A stretch of 64,000 nt of DNA from positions 1,436,096-1,500,095 of the forward strand of contig CAVRDK010000004.1 of NCBI GenBank assembly GCA_963719855.1. The letters are read 5' to 3'. A program made the position numbers and the translations under genes. Source of the stretch: CAIQPV01 sp963719855 (lineage in GTDB: Bacteria > Pseudomonadota > Gammaproteobacteria > Burkholderiales > Gallionellaceae). Shown here piece by piece: positions 15,393 to 24,652 of this stretch. Position 1 is the stretch's first letter, and each line of letters begins with the position of its first letter. The notes below the pieces were generated by a model, which worked only from the letters and a program-made list of their open reading frames with translations, was not told where the DNA came from and did not search any database.

Positions 15393-17220
15393 GATGCTGA
15401 GGGCATTGCTCGCTTCGCCGCCAAGCGGCACGGCGACGGATACGGCATTGCGGATGCTCGCCGGTGAGCAATTGGAACCGCCAGACGCCGATCTCGCCGA
15501 ACTAATCTTCGCTATTCGCGCGCTGATACCTGTCATCGAGCAGGCGATGTGGGCACACGGGCCAGACATCGACACCACCCTGCTGGAAACTTATCAGGCG
15601 ACTTTTCGCCACATGGAACATCTGATTGCCCGGCAAGGCATCGACCTGCGTCACCGCTTCGTCGTCGTGATCCCCGTTGCCGATCGGCCATTACACCTGA
15701 GTAACTGTATGGAAAGTCTGCTCCGCCTGTGTCGTACCTACTCCTATGGTGGATTGGCCGATGCACGCTATCGCAAGGTGGCGGTGGTCATTGCCGACGA
15801 CAGCAAATCGGCGGAGAACATCGCCGTCAACCGCACCATCGCGGCGCGTTTTCGCGACGCTGGAATCGACGTCGATTATCTCGGCTTGGAAGAACAGCTT
15901 GAATTGCTCGACACTCTGAGCGATGCGGAACGGCAAGCGCTGAGCGGGATTCTTGGCACGGACGGGCGGACGGAGTTTTATCATAAAGGCGCGTCGCTGA
16001 TGCGCAACATCGCTTACCTCAAGCTCAACCGACTCGCCGACGCGGACGAGCGGACGCTGTTTTACTTCATCGACAGCGACCAGGAATTCCAGATCAGAAC
16101 ACCCGGCCCCGCCGGAGACCGCGAGCTTTTTGCGACGAACTTCTTTTATTATCTGGATCAGGTATTCACCCACAGCGGAGCGACCATACTCACCGGCAAA
16201 GTGGTGGGTGACCCACCGGTATCACCTGCCGTGATGGCGGGAAATTTTCTGGATGATGTCATCGCGTTCCTGCGCCAAATTGCCACCGAGTCCCCGGCGG
16301 ACGCATGCCAATTTCACGACGACCACGGTTGGCGCGGCGACGACGCTTCTTATCACGACATGGCCGGTTTATTCGGCTTCGCGGCCAGCAGCGCAGCCTA
16401 CCGCTATCGCTGCACCTTGACCGGCACACATCGCAATGCCGACTGTTTCGGCGATTTTTCTGCGCGCCTGCACCGCTTCTTTTACGGAGAACATCCCACA
16501 CGCAGCACCTATTACCGCCACGAAGATACCCTCGCCGGAGTACGCCCGGCGCGCACCGTCTATACCGGAAATTACGTTTTCAAACCTGATGCGCTACGCT
16601 ATTTCATCCCCTTCGCGGCGCTCCGATTGCGCATGGCGGGGCCGGTGCTGGGACGGATCGTTCGCGCGGAAATTCCCACCGCCTTCGTCTCGGCCAACCT
16701 GCCGATGCTGCACCGGCGCACCGTGCGGGAAACCGGTCAGACCGAATTCAGGCCGGGCATCGCGGCGGCGGAGGAAGACATCGATCTTTCCGGGGAATTC
16801 GAACGGCAGTTTTACGGTGACGTGATGTTGTTCACTATCGAGAAGCTCACCGATGCCGGGTTTCCGTCACACCTGCCGACGCGCGCTCAAGTCGTCGAAA
16901 CGCTGGAAGCCACCCATCGCCATTTGTGCGATCTCTACAACCAGCGGCGCCAGCTCATCGCGGAAAAACTCGGGGAACTCACGGCTATTCTCCACGCCCC
17001 GGAAAACTGGTGGAACCGCGCGCCGGGAACTGCCGCCGCGCGTGCCGGCTTCGATGCCTTTGTCGCCAACATCGCGCAAAATTTCGGCGAACAGTCCTAT
17101 GCAGCCATGCAAGCGCCCACCCTCTGTGCGCAACGTCTCGACGAAATCGCCACCGCCATTCTCCGTTATCCGCAAGACCGCGCAGCCTGGCAGGAAACTC
17201 TGGCCCGGCACGCCTGTTGA
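15376..17220 (+). CDS. Large glycosyltransferase-like protein (GT-A fold, GT2-like)
   Basis: A 614-residue protein. Residues about 95-240 look like a GT-A nucleotide-sugar binding region: VVVIPVADRPLHLSNCMESLL, then VAVVIADDSK and, further on, FYFIDSDQEF, the last being a DxD-like metal site. Upstream is a helical N-terminal extension of about 90 residues and downstream a long region with VYTGNYVFKPDALRYFIPF and a helical C-terminus. No signal peptide or membrane helix. Start overlaps the ThDP gene by 17 bp, so translation is coupled. I cannot name the sugar or acceptor; assignment as a transferase is from motif pattern only. Confidence 0.6.
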   Translation: MSPDVEMLRALLASPPSGTATDTALRMLAGEQLEPPDADLAELIFAIRALIPVIEQAMWAHGPDIDTTLLETYQATFRHMEHLIARQGIDLRHRFVVVIPVADRPLHLSNCMESLLRLCRTYSYGGLADARYRKVAVVIADDSKSAENIAVNRTIAARFRDAGIDVDYLGLEEQLELLDTLSDAERQALSGILGTDGRTEFYHKGASLMRNIAYLKLNRLADADERTLFYFIDSDQEFQIRTPGPAGDRELFATNFFYYLDQVFTHSGATILTGKVVGDPPVSPAVMAGNFLDDVIAFLRQIATESPADACQFHDDHGWRGDDASYHDMAGLFGFAASSAAYRYRCTLTGTHRNADCFGDFSARLHRFFYGEHPTRSTYYRHEDTLAGVRPARTVYTGNYVFKPDALRYFIPFAALRLRMAGPVLGRIVRAEIPTAFVSANLPMLHRRTVRETGQTEFRPGIAAAEEDIDLSGEFERQFYGDVMLFTIEKLTDAGFPSHLPTRAQVVETLEATHRHLCDLYNQRRQLIAEKLGELTAILHAPENWWNRAPGTAAARAGFDAFVANIAQNFGEQSYAAMQAPTLCAQRLDEIATAILRYPQDRAAWQETLARHAC

Positions 17221-17244
17221 CCTGCGTCTGCCCGCATTCTGCAC

Positions 17245-18529
17245 ATGACCCACCGCCTTAAACACGCCCTGCAACGTCGCCTGAACCGGGAAAGATACCG
17301 TCTGCTCGACGAATTGCTCCACAACCAGACGCTGAGCAGGGCGCAACTGCTCGACAAACAGGCGCAGGAACTGACCGGCATTATCCGCTTCGCCTTCGAC
17401 CACACTCCCTACTACCGCGACAAATTTGCCGCACTGCCCGACCTGAATCCGGCAACGCTGCCCATCCTGCGCAAGGATGAAGTCATTAGCCACCGCGACG
17501 CCATGGTGGCGCAGGGACTCGACAAATCTCTATTAAAAATCGGCAGCACCGGCGGCTCCACCGGCGTGCCGGTATCTTTCTACTACGATAACCACAAAAG
17601 CCAACTGATGCGCGCCGGAATGTGCCGAAGTTATATGGGATCGGGCTGGCGCCCCGGCCAGAGAATTCTCAACTTCTGGGGAAGCCCGTCAAGACATTAG
17701 CGGCAGCGGTGTAACGCAACGCCTGCGTGACTTCATCGCCGCCGAGCAAACCATCCCCGCCTACCAGCACAGCGAAGCGCAACTCCAGCTATGGGCAACG
17801 GCGATCCGCACCTACCGCCCAGTTCTTCTGCAAGGCTACGCTTCCATCCTTGTCGAACTCGCCCTCCACATCGACGATAACCGGATTACACTTCCCAATA
17901 CCCTGATAGGCGTTTATTCCACCGCCGAAGTTCTCTACGGCTGGCAGCGCGAACTGATGGAGCGCGTCTTTCGTTGCAAGGTCTACAACCAGTACGGCAG
18001 CCGCGAAATTCCCAACATCGCCTGCGAATGCCGACACGGCAACCTGCACGTTTTCACCGACATGGTGTACCTCGAATCATGTCCAATCGACGGCGAAGAG
18101 CGGATCGTTCTTACCTCCCTGACCAACCGGGCCATGCCCTTCATCCGCTACGAAAACGGCGATTCAGGCCGCCTCCGCGAAGGTGATTGCCCGTGCGGCT
18201 CCCCCTTCCCGCTGATGGAAATGGGCCTGTGCCGCAGCAACGACCTGATCCGAACGCGTCACGGCAAGCGCGTCTACCCCTCCTACTTCACCCACCTTCT
18301 GGACGGCCTGAAAGACATTCGCCAATTTTGCTTCATCCAGGAAACACCGGACAAGATCACCCTGCAACTGGTCACCCCCAACCACCTCGACCGGGAAACC
18401 GAAAAAGCCCTGCAAGCCAGAATTCGCGCGGAAGTCGCTGATGAAATGGTACTGGAAATCCGCTACCTTGCCGAAATCGAGCGGACATCCTCCGGCAAGC
18501 ACCGTTTCGTGATCTGCAAGCTGGCTTGA
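17245..18529 (+). pseudogene. CapK/PaaK-like adenylate-forming ligase, frameshifted
   Basis: A phenylacetate-CoA ligase-like (CapK) protein of about 427 residues split by one frameshift. The first frame (17245-17700) carries HTPYYRDKF and the AMP-binding P-loop STGGSTGVPVSFYYD and then stops. The second frame continues without a gap from 17690 (QDISGSGVTQRL) through YSTAEVL, YGSREIPNIACEC and LPPSYF-like C-terminal elements to 18529. Removing one T at about 17689 restores WGSPQDI. CapK-like enzymes in glycan loci are thought to activate acyl groups for sugar decoration. Either decayed or an assembly indel. Confidence 0.8.
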
Positions 18530-18731
18530 GAGTGGACAAGGACAAGTCGCCAATGGGCAGATAGCAAAAAATCAGTACCTTTGAGGTAGCGGAATTCATT
18601 AGAATACGCAAATTGCCATAGAACTTAACCAATTTCTGGGTAAACCGAAAAATAGGGGTAAGGTCGCTTTACTTGTTAAGTATGGGCTGTCAATTTTTTC
18701 TGCCAATGAGTCTCATATAATTTTCAAATCT

Positions 18732-19223
18732 ATGGATAATGATAAGGTCAGCATCGTTTTTATTTGCATGGGAAATATTTGTCGTTCACCAACAGCAGAG
18801 GCTGTGTTCCGTGCAAAGGTTGAAGAGTCTGGCCTTGAGAAACACTTCTTTATCGACTCGGCAGGAACTCACGATTACCACATTGGAAAACCTCCCGATC
18901 AGCGCTCGCAACGTGCAGCCAAGCAGCGCGGTTACGACATGAGCATGTTGCGCGGAAGGCAGGTCGTGGTTGAGGATTTTTTCCGCTTTGATTACTTGTT
19001 GGCTATGGATGAAAACAATCTCAGTATTCTCCATAAACTGCGTCCGCACGGAGTAAAAAGTCATCTTGGCCTGATTTTAGAATTTGCCCAACACCATCAT
19101 GAGCGTGAAGTACCTGATCCTTACTATGGTGGGGTGGATGCATTTGAGCGAGCATTGGATATGCTCGAAGATGCATCAGAGGGTTTGTTGCTTCAAGTCA
19201 GGAAACAACTAAGCAGAGATTGA
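18732..19223 (+). CDS. Low-molecular-weight protein-tyrosine phosphatase
   Basis: A 163-residue cytosolic LMW-PTP. The active-site loop CMGNICRS (Cys12 to Arg18) and the general-acid motif VPDPYYGG near residue 130 are intact. Family members dephosphorylate tyrosine kinases (Wzb/Wzc type) that control exopolysaccharide export, which fits its position after the glycan genes; no Wza/Wzc partner is visible here. The 200 bp before it contain an AT-rich stretch that may hold its own promoter, so it may be separate from the capK operon. Confidence 0.92.
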   Translation: MDNDKVSIVFICMGNICRSPTAEAVFRAKVEESGLEKHFFIDSAGTHDYHIGKPPDQRSQRAAKQRGYDMSMLRGRQVVVEDFFRFDYLLAMDENNLSILHKLRPHGVKSHLGLILEFAQHHHEREVPDPYYGGVDAFERALDMLEDASEGLLLQVRKQLSRD

Positions 19224-19788
19224 TTTTGATAGAAAACAACAATCCATGCCTATCCCGATTGGACGGGGATCAGTCTTCGGGTTTAGAATGCTTTTGGACG
19301 ATTTTCAAAACACGTTTCTGGTCAGCATGTCAGTGCGTTTTTTTGAGGTGCCCGCTACCAATTCCGTAAAAAAACCATGTCAAATTACCATGTTGTGAGA
19401 AATGGCATAAACAGCGTCCCATTGAGCTTTTGAAGCTTATCAATTAAAATTCCGACATGCCTGCCAAGCCATGTCATGTGTAAAAAGGTTTTCAACTCCT
19501 TGGTCGGCTGCGTGAATTGCCGCGTTTTCTGATTTTTGTGAAACCCTCTGGCAGGTCGGCAAACCCACCTAAGGTACGTGATGTATTTACTCGGTAAGGG
19601 CGCAGAGTTGTCGTGCGCATAGACTGGAGTGCTGAACTGCGCGCACTTGGTTTGAGTTGGAGCGCTGAAGCAAACCGGCCAGAAAAGGAATGGGCGCCAG
19701 AATCGAAATATTTTGGAACGGCTGCCCAAGATCGTGGTCTAGCTTAAACGACTATAAATTTCACCATTAAACTTTAGAGGCAATATAC
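19224..19788. other. Intergenic region, 565 bp, no supported gene
   Basis: No convincing gene. A plus-strand frame ending at about 19745 (VRIDWSAELRALGLSW..., about 44 codons from a GTG) is protein-like but has no ribosome binding site, and a minus-strand 114-codon frame (19385-19729) overlaps it with composition unlike a real protein. A decayed gene is possible. The last 30 bases contain AGAGG, the ribosome binding site of the next operon. Confidence 0.5.
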
Positions 19789-21503
19789 TTGAATAAAAAT
19801 GATCTGATCATCCGCGTTGGCGGCGAAGGTGGCGAAGGCATCATCTCTGTCGGCGACATGATTACCCAAGCCTGCGCACGCGCGGGACTCGATGTTTACA
19901 CTTTCAAGACCTTTCCTGCCGAAATCAAGGGCGGGTACGCCATGTATCAGGTGCGCGCCAGCACGGAGCCAGTTTACAATCATGGCGACATCTTCGATGT
20001 CCTGTGCGCGTTCAACGGCGAGGCATACGACCTGAACAAAGCGCACCTGAAACCGGGCAATGCTTTTGTCTATGACTGCCCGGGCGACTTTGAGCCGGAG
20101 ATACCGGAGGGCGTGTTCGCCTACCCCATCCCCATGACCAAGACGGCGAAGGCGATGAACAACCCGCGCGCCAAGAACATGGTGGCGATGGGTGCGCTGT
20201 CTGTCTTGTTTAATATTCCCGAGGCAGCGTTGCGCGAGGTGATTGAGACAAAATTCATACGCCGTGGCGATGCCGTGGTTCAGGGCAACCTGGCCGCATT
20301 CGAGAGTGGCCGCGAACTGGCAGCGGCATTGAAAAAGTCGATCCGTGGGTCATCGGCACGCCGAAAGAAACCAAGCGCGATGTCATCGTCATGTCGGGCA
20401 ACAACGCCATTGGCCTCGGCGCGCTGATCGCGGGACTGGAATTCTTTGCCGCCTATCCCATTACCCCTGCGACCGAAGTCGCCATCTATGTGGCCAAGCA
20501 TCTGCCCAAGCGCGGCGGTACGCTGATCCAGGCTGAGGACGAAATTGCCGCCATCTCCCAAGTCGTCGGCGCTTCCTACGCAGGCAAAAAATCGATGACC
20601 TCAACTTCCGGTCCCGGCCTCTCGCTGATGAGCGAAATGCTGGGCATGGCGTTCATGAGCGAAACCCCGTGCGTGGTGGTGGACGTGCAACGCGGTGGCC
20701 CGGCCACCGGCTTGCCGACCAAACATGAGCAGTCGGATTTGTTCCAAGCGGTACACGGTTCACATGGCGATTCCGGGCGCATCGTGCTGTCCGTGGAAAA
20801 CGTGCATGACTGTATCGGCCTGACCGTGACGGCGTTCAATCTGGCAGAGAAATATCAATGCCCGGTGCTGCTGCTTTCCGATGGCTCGCTGGCGTTCTCG
20901 ACGCAGAGCGTGTCTTATCCGAATCCGGACGACTACCCCATCGTGAACCGTTTGCGCTGGGATGGCGAAGGCGAATTCAAGCGCTATGCGCTGACCGAGA
21001 GCGGCATCTCGCCGATGGTCGACCCGGGTACGCCTAACGGCATGCACATCGCCACCGGCCTCGAACACAACGAATCCGGCACACCCAACTATACGGGGGC
21101 CAACCATGAGGCCATGCAGGACAAACGTTTCCGCAAACTCAAGGCGGTGGTCAACGACGTTCCCCCGACGGAAGTGGATGGCGAGGGGGCAGCAGATCTC
21201 GGCGTGATCGCTTGGGGCAGCACCATTGGCGTGGTGCGCGAGGCCTTGCAACGCCTGCGCGCCCAAGGCTATAAGGTCAAGGGTTTCTATCCCAAACTGC
21301 TGAATCCTTTGCCGGTGCAACAGTTCGAGGATTTTAACGCGACGTGCAAACGCATCCTGTTGCCCGAAGTCAATTATCAGGGCCAATTGGCTCACTTCGT
21401 GCGCGCAGAAACCTCCTTGCGCCCCGAGTCCTACACCATATGTGGCGGGCTGCCTTTCACGCCCGAAATGATTGTTAACCGAGTACGGGAGATGCTGGCA
21501 TGA
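19789..21503 (+). pseudogene. korA: 2-oxoacid:ferredoxin oxidoreductase, fused gamma-alpha subunit, frameshifted
   Basis: The gamma-alpha subunit of a 2-oxoglutarate (or related 2-oxoacid):ferredoxin oxidoreductase, converting 2-oxoacid plus CoA to acyl-CoA and reduced ferredoxin, or the reverse. The first frame (19789-20340) holds the gamma domain (RVGGEGGEGIISVGDM, TFPAEIKGGYAMYQVR). The second continues from about 20337 with VDPWVIGTPKETKRDVIVMSGNNAIGLGAL and the alpha domain (AAYPITPATE, QAEDEIAAIS). Start is TTG 19789 with AGAGG 8 nt upstream. The break is a -1 shift at GAAAAAG (20331-20337). Fused length would be about 571 residues, normal for the family. Stop overlaps korB (ATGA). Confidence 0.85.
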
Positions 21504-22396
21504 ACGCACCCATTCAATCTCAAGAACGCTTCCACCAAGTCCAACTCACACCCAAGGACTACCGCGACGGCGTTTCCTCGTTCTGGTGTCCCGGTTGCGG
21601 TCACTATGGTGTATTGACCTCGCTGCAACGCGCGCTTTCCGAGGTTGGCATTGATCCGCAATATTTGCTGAGCATTTCCGGCATCGGATGTTCCTCGCGT
21701 CTGCCCTATTTCGTGCGCTCCTACAAGATGCACACCCTGCATGGGCGTGCGGGTCCGGTGGCGACCGGCGCGCAACTGGCGCGTCCCGACCTTGCCGTGG
21801 TAGTCACCGGCGGCGACGGCGACGGTTTTTCCATCGGCGGCGGACACATGCCGCACATGGCGCGCAAGAATATCAACATGACCTACATCCTGATGGACAA
21901 CCATGTTTACGGCTTGACCAAGGGGCAGGTATCGCCCACTTCACACCGGATCATGAAGACCTCCACCACGCCTTACGGTGGGATGGAAGAACCCATGGAC
22001 CCGATCATGTACATGCTGGCCTACGGCGCCACTTATGTCGCACAGGCATTCTCCGGTAACGTGAAACTGGCATCGCAACTGATCAAGGAGGGGATGGAGC
22101 ACAAGGGTTTTTCTTTCATCAATCTGCTTTCCCATTGCCCGACCTTCAACGAAATTGATACCGCCAAGGTTTTCAAGAGCGCTTGCGAGACATTGGATGT
22201 CGGCCACGATGTGACCGATCTGGATGCCGCCATGCATACGGTGCAGCAGGCAAAACGGGAAGGGCGTATCCCCACCGGGTTGTTTTACAAGGTCGAGCGT
22301 CCTACGCTGGATGAACGCATGGCTGAGCTGGTGACACGCGTCGGCGGACACAAGGATTATGATCTGCGCAAGGTCATTGATCTGTCGCGCCCATGA
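21500..22396 (+). CDS. korB: 2-oxoacid:ferredoxin oxidoreductase, beta subunit
   Basis: The ThDP- and [4Fe-4S]-binding beta subunit that pairs with korA; 298 residues. SSFWCPGCGHYGVL carries the CxxC cluster ligands, the ThDP-binding motif is GGDGDGFSIGGGHMPHMARKNINMTYILMDN, and GIGCSSRLPYF and YGLTKGQVSPTS are typical of KorB/OorB. An ATGA overlap with korA at the 5' end and another with the Fe-S protein gene at the 3' end show a single translation-coupled operon. 2-Oxoglutarate is the most likely substrate, inferred from the KorAB-like pattern, not proven. Confidence 0.93.
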   Translation: MNAPIQSQERFHQVQLTPKDYRDGVSSFWCPGCGHYGVLTSLQRALSEVGIDPQYLLSISGIGCSSRLPYFVRSYKMHTLHGRAGPVATGAQLARPDLAVVVTGGDGDGFSIGGGHMPHMARKNINMTYILMDNHVYGLTKGQVSPTSHRIMKTSTTPYGGMEEPMDPIMYMLAYGATYVAQAFSGNVKLASQLIKEGMEHKGFSFINLLSHCPTFNEIDTAKVFKSACETLDVGHDVTDLDAAMHTVQQAKREGRIPTGLFYKVERPTLDERMAELVTRVGGHKDYDLRKVIDLSRP

Positions 22397-23067
22397 CCGA
22401 TAAACATGCCTCGGCAAGCACGGTTGACGAGAGTCAGCCTATTGCTCTGACCATCAATGGCCTTGCTGTCAATGCGCACGCGGGCATGACCGTGGTCGAG
22501 GCCGCTTGGCATGGCGGTGTGCCACGGGTGACCGGGGTCGGCTGCATGGAAGGTGTGTGCGGCTCCTGCCGCATCATGCTGCGCCGGGGCGATCAAGTGT
22601 CGGTGGGTCTTGCCTGCCAGACTTTCGTCGAGAGCGGTGTCGAGGTCATCTTCCTGCCCCCGGCATCGGCGCCCATGCATCATTACGAACTTAATGATTT
22701 CAAGGACGGCTGGGACATCCACGCGCGTTTTCAGGATATTTTCCCCGAAGCGGCGCGCTGTCGTCATTGTCACGGCTGCGATGTGTCCTGCCCCAAGGGG
22801 ATTAAAGTCGAGGAAGGGGTTGCGCAAGCCTCTGCGGGCCGTTTCCGCGATGCAGGAGAAATATTCTTCGAGTGCGTCATGTGCGAACTGTGCGATGGCG
22901 CCTGTCCTGAACTGATCGCACCGGCACATGTGGGGCTGTTCAGCCGGCGCGTGACGGCGCATTTCCACCTGCGCCCGCCCAACCTCATCCACCGACTGGA
23001 AGAATTGCGCCAGGATAAAGATAATCAGGATAAATCAGGAACGACTCAGGAAGAAAAAGATGAATAA
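22393..23067 (+). CDS. Iron-sulfur protein, SdhB/FrdB-like with 2Fe-2S and 4Fe-4S domains
   Basis: A 224-residue electron carrier. The N-terminal plant-type ferredoxin domain has CMEGVCGSCR and a following Cys (LACQTF) for a [2Fe-2S] cluster. A C-terminal helical domain has CRHCHGCDVSCP and CVMCELCDGACP, ligands for two further clusters, as in SdhB, FrdB and TfrB. No membrane anchor gene follows. It overlaps korB (ATGA) and the flavoprotein gene (8 bp), so it belongs to the same complex. It would wire the ferredoxin-reducing KorAB to the flavoprotein. Confidence 0.85.
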   Translation: MTDKHASASTVDESQPIALTINGLAVNAHAGMTVVEAAWHGGVPRVTGVGCMEGVCGSCRIMLRRGDQVSVGLACQTFVESGVEVIFLPPASAPMHHYELNDFKDGWDIHARFQDIFPEAARCRHCHGCDVSCPKGIKVEEGVAQASAGRFRDAGEIFFECVMCELCDGACPELIAPAHVGLFSRRVTAHFHLRPPNLIHRLEELRQDKDNQDKSGTTQEEKDE

Positions 23068-24652
23068 CAGCATCTCTCTGACCGAGGCACTGGCACGCTA
23101 CCGCCCCGACGCGGAGCTAGGGCCGTTGCCCGAGTTGAGCGATGTAGATACCCTGCTCAACACCTACCACCCTGACCACTTGCGCGACAGCGTGGTCAAG
23201 CTGACGGTGGGTGCGAACGCGGGCGACAGTTGCCAGCGCGAACTGGCCGAACTCCTGCAATCCGAAGCCTTCATCGACGAGGCCGACTTGGCCGGCACTC
23301 CGGTGACCGATGTCGATGTGCTGGTGATCGGCGGCGGCGGCGCGGGTTGCGCGGCAGCGCTGATGGCAGCAGAGAAGGGCGCACGCGTGCTGCTGGCCAC
23401 CAAGCTGCGCCTCGGCGATAGCAACACGGTGATGGCTGAAGGCGGCATTCAGGCCGCCATCGAACCGGACGATTCTATCCAGCGGCATATTCAGGACACC
23501 TTGCGCGGGGGACACCATGCGGGCGACCCGGCACTGGTATCCGCCATGGCCGAGGACGGCCCGGACGTGCTGCGCTGGCTCATTCAGCAAGGCATGCAGT
23601 TCGAACAGACACCCAACGGCGACTTGCATACGCGGCGTGCGGGCGGCATGAGTGCCCCGCGTCTGGTGCATTGCCGCGACTATACCGGCCTGGAAATGAT
23701 GCGCGTGCTGCGCGAAGCGGTCATCCAGCACCGCAGCATCGAGGTATGGGAACAGAGTCCCGCCGTCGAGCTGCTGTCCAACGAGACTGGGCAGAAATGC
23801 GTAGGCGCGGTGCTTACCTCGCTGCTTGACGGGCAATTGCGCATCGTCCGCACCCGTTCCGTTATCCTCGCCACCGGCGGGCTGGGACGGCTGCATCTGA
23901 ACGGTTTCCCGACTTCCAATCATCTGGGGGCAACGGGCGATGGACTGGTGCTGGCGTATCGCATCGGTGCGCAACTTCGCGAGCTGGATTCCTTCCAGTA
24001 TCACCCCACGGGTTTGCTGCATCCTTCCCATTTGTCCGGCAAGTTAGTGACCGAAGGTGTGCGTGCAGCGGGCACTCTGCTGGTGAACGCTCTCGGCAAC
24101 CGCTTCATCGACGAATTGCAACCGCGCGACGTGGTGTGCGCCGCCATCCTGCGCGAATGCAGCGAAGGACGTGGCATCCGCGTTGACGACCAGCGCGTCG
24201 GTGTGTGGCTGGACACGCCGCGTCTGGAACGCGCCAATCCGGGCCTGCTGGAGAAACAATTCCCCAACCTGATGACACGTACCCGGATCGCGGGCATAGA
24301 CCCGCGTGTCGATCCCTTGCTGGTGCATCCGACCCTGCACTACCAGAACGGTGGCGCAGTCATTGATGTCAACGGCGCCACCACGGTGCCGGGCCTGTAC
24401 GCGGTGGGCGAAGTATCGGGAGGCATCCACGGGCGCAACCGCATCATGGGTAATGCCCTGCTCGAGATCATCAGCTTCGGTCGACGCGCCGGTGCTGCGG
24501 CCACCGCCAATCGAGATCGCGGCCCAAAGAAGGTCACGCTGGAACATGTGAACCGGCTGCGCCGTGCCCTGACCATCGCCGGATTGCCCATGAATCATAG
24601 GGCGCCTCAAGTCTTGCCGGATTACGCAGCGGGGGGAGCATGGGATCGCTGA
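23060..24652 (+). CDS. SdhA/FrdA/NadB-like flavoprotein
   Basis: A 530-residue FAD protein of the succinate dehydrogenase/fumarate reductase/L-aspartate oxidase family. FAD motif VLVIGGGGAGCAAALMAAEKG (about residues 88-108), then GDSNTVMAEGGIQ, where the His that binds FAD covalently in SdhA is Asn, so FAD is probably noncovalent. HPTGLLHP, TEGVRAAGTLLVN (active-site Arg kept, GEGG lost) and GRNRIMGNALLE are present. About 85 residues before the FAD motif have no counterpart in SdhA. Overlaps the Fe-S gene. Probably a soluble dehydrogenase module of the Kor complex; the substrate is open. Confidence 0.82.
   Translation: MNNSISLTEALARYRPDAELGPLPELSDVDTLLNTYHPDHLRDSVVKLTVGANAGDSCQRELAELLQSEAFIDEADLAGTPVTDVDVLVIGGGGAGCAAALMAAEKGARVLLATKLRLGDSNTVMAEGGIQAAIEPDDSIQRHIQDTLRGGHHAGDPALVSAMAEDGPDVLRWLIQQGMQFEQTPNGDLHTRRAGGMSAPRLVHCRDYTGLEMMRVLREAVIQHRSIEVWEQSPAVELLSNETGQKCVGAVLTSLLDGQLRIVRTRSVILATGGLGRLHLNGFPTSNHLGATGDGLVLAYRIGAQLRELDSFQYHPTGLLHPSHLSGKLVTEGVRAAGTLLVNALGNRFIDELQPRDVVCAAILRECSEGRGIRVDDQRVGVWLDTPRLERANPGLLEKQFPNLMTRTRIAGIDPRVDPLLVHPTLHYQNGGAVIDVNGATTVPGLYAVGEVSGGIHGRNRIMGNALLEIISFGRRAGAAATANRDRGPKKVTLEHVNRLRRALTIAGLPMNHRAPQVLPDYAAGGAWDR

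Noticed and set aside
19385..19729. 114-codon minus-strand frame before korA
   Set aside because: It has no ribosome binding site, odd composition, and a more protein-like plus-strand frame overlaps it.
20331..20337. Programmed -1 frameshift in korA as the preferred reading
   Set aside because: The run has five A instead of six, the P-site tRNA would mispair after slipping, and I see no strong downstream structure; an indel is simpler.
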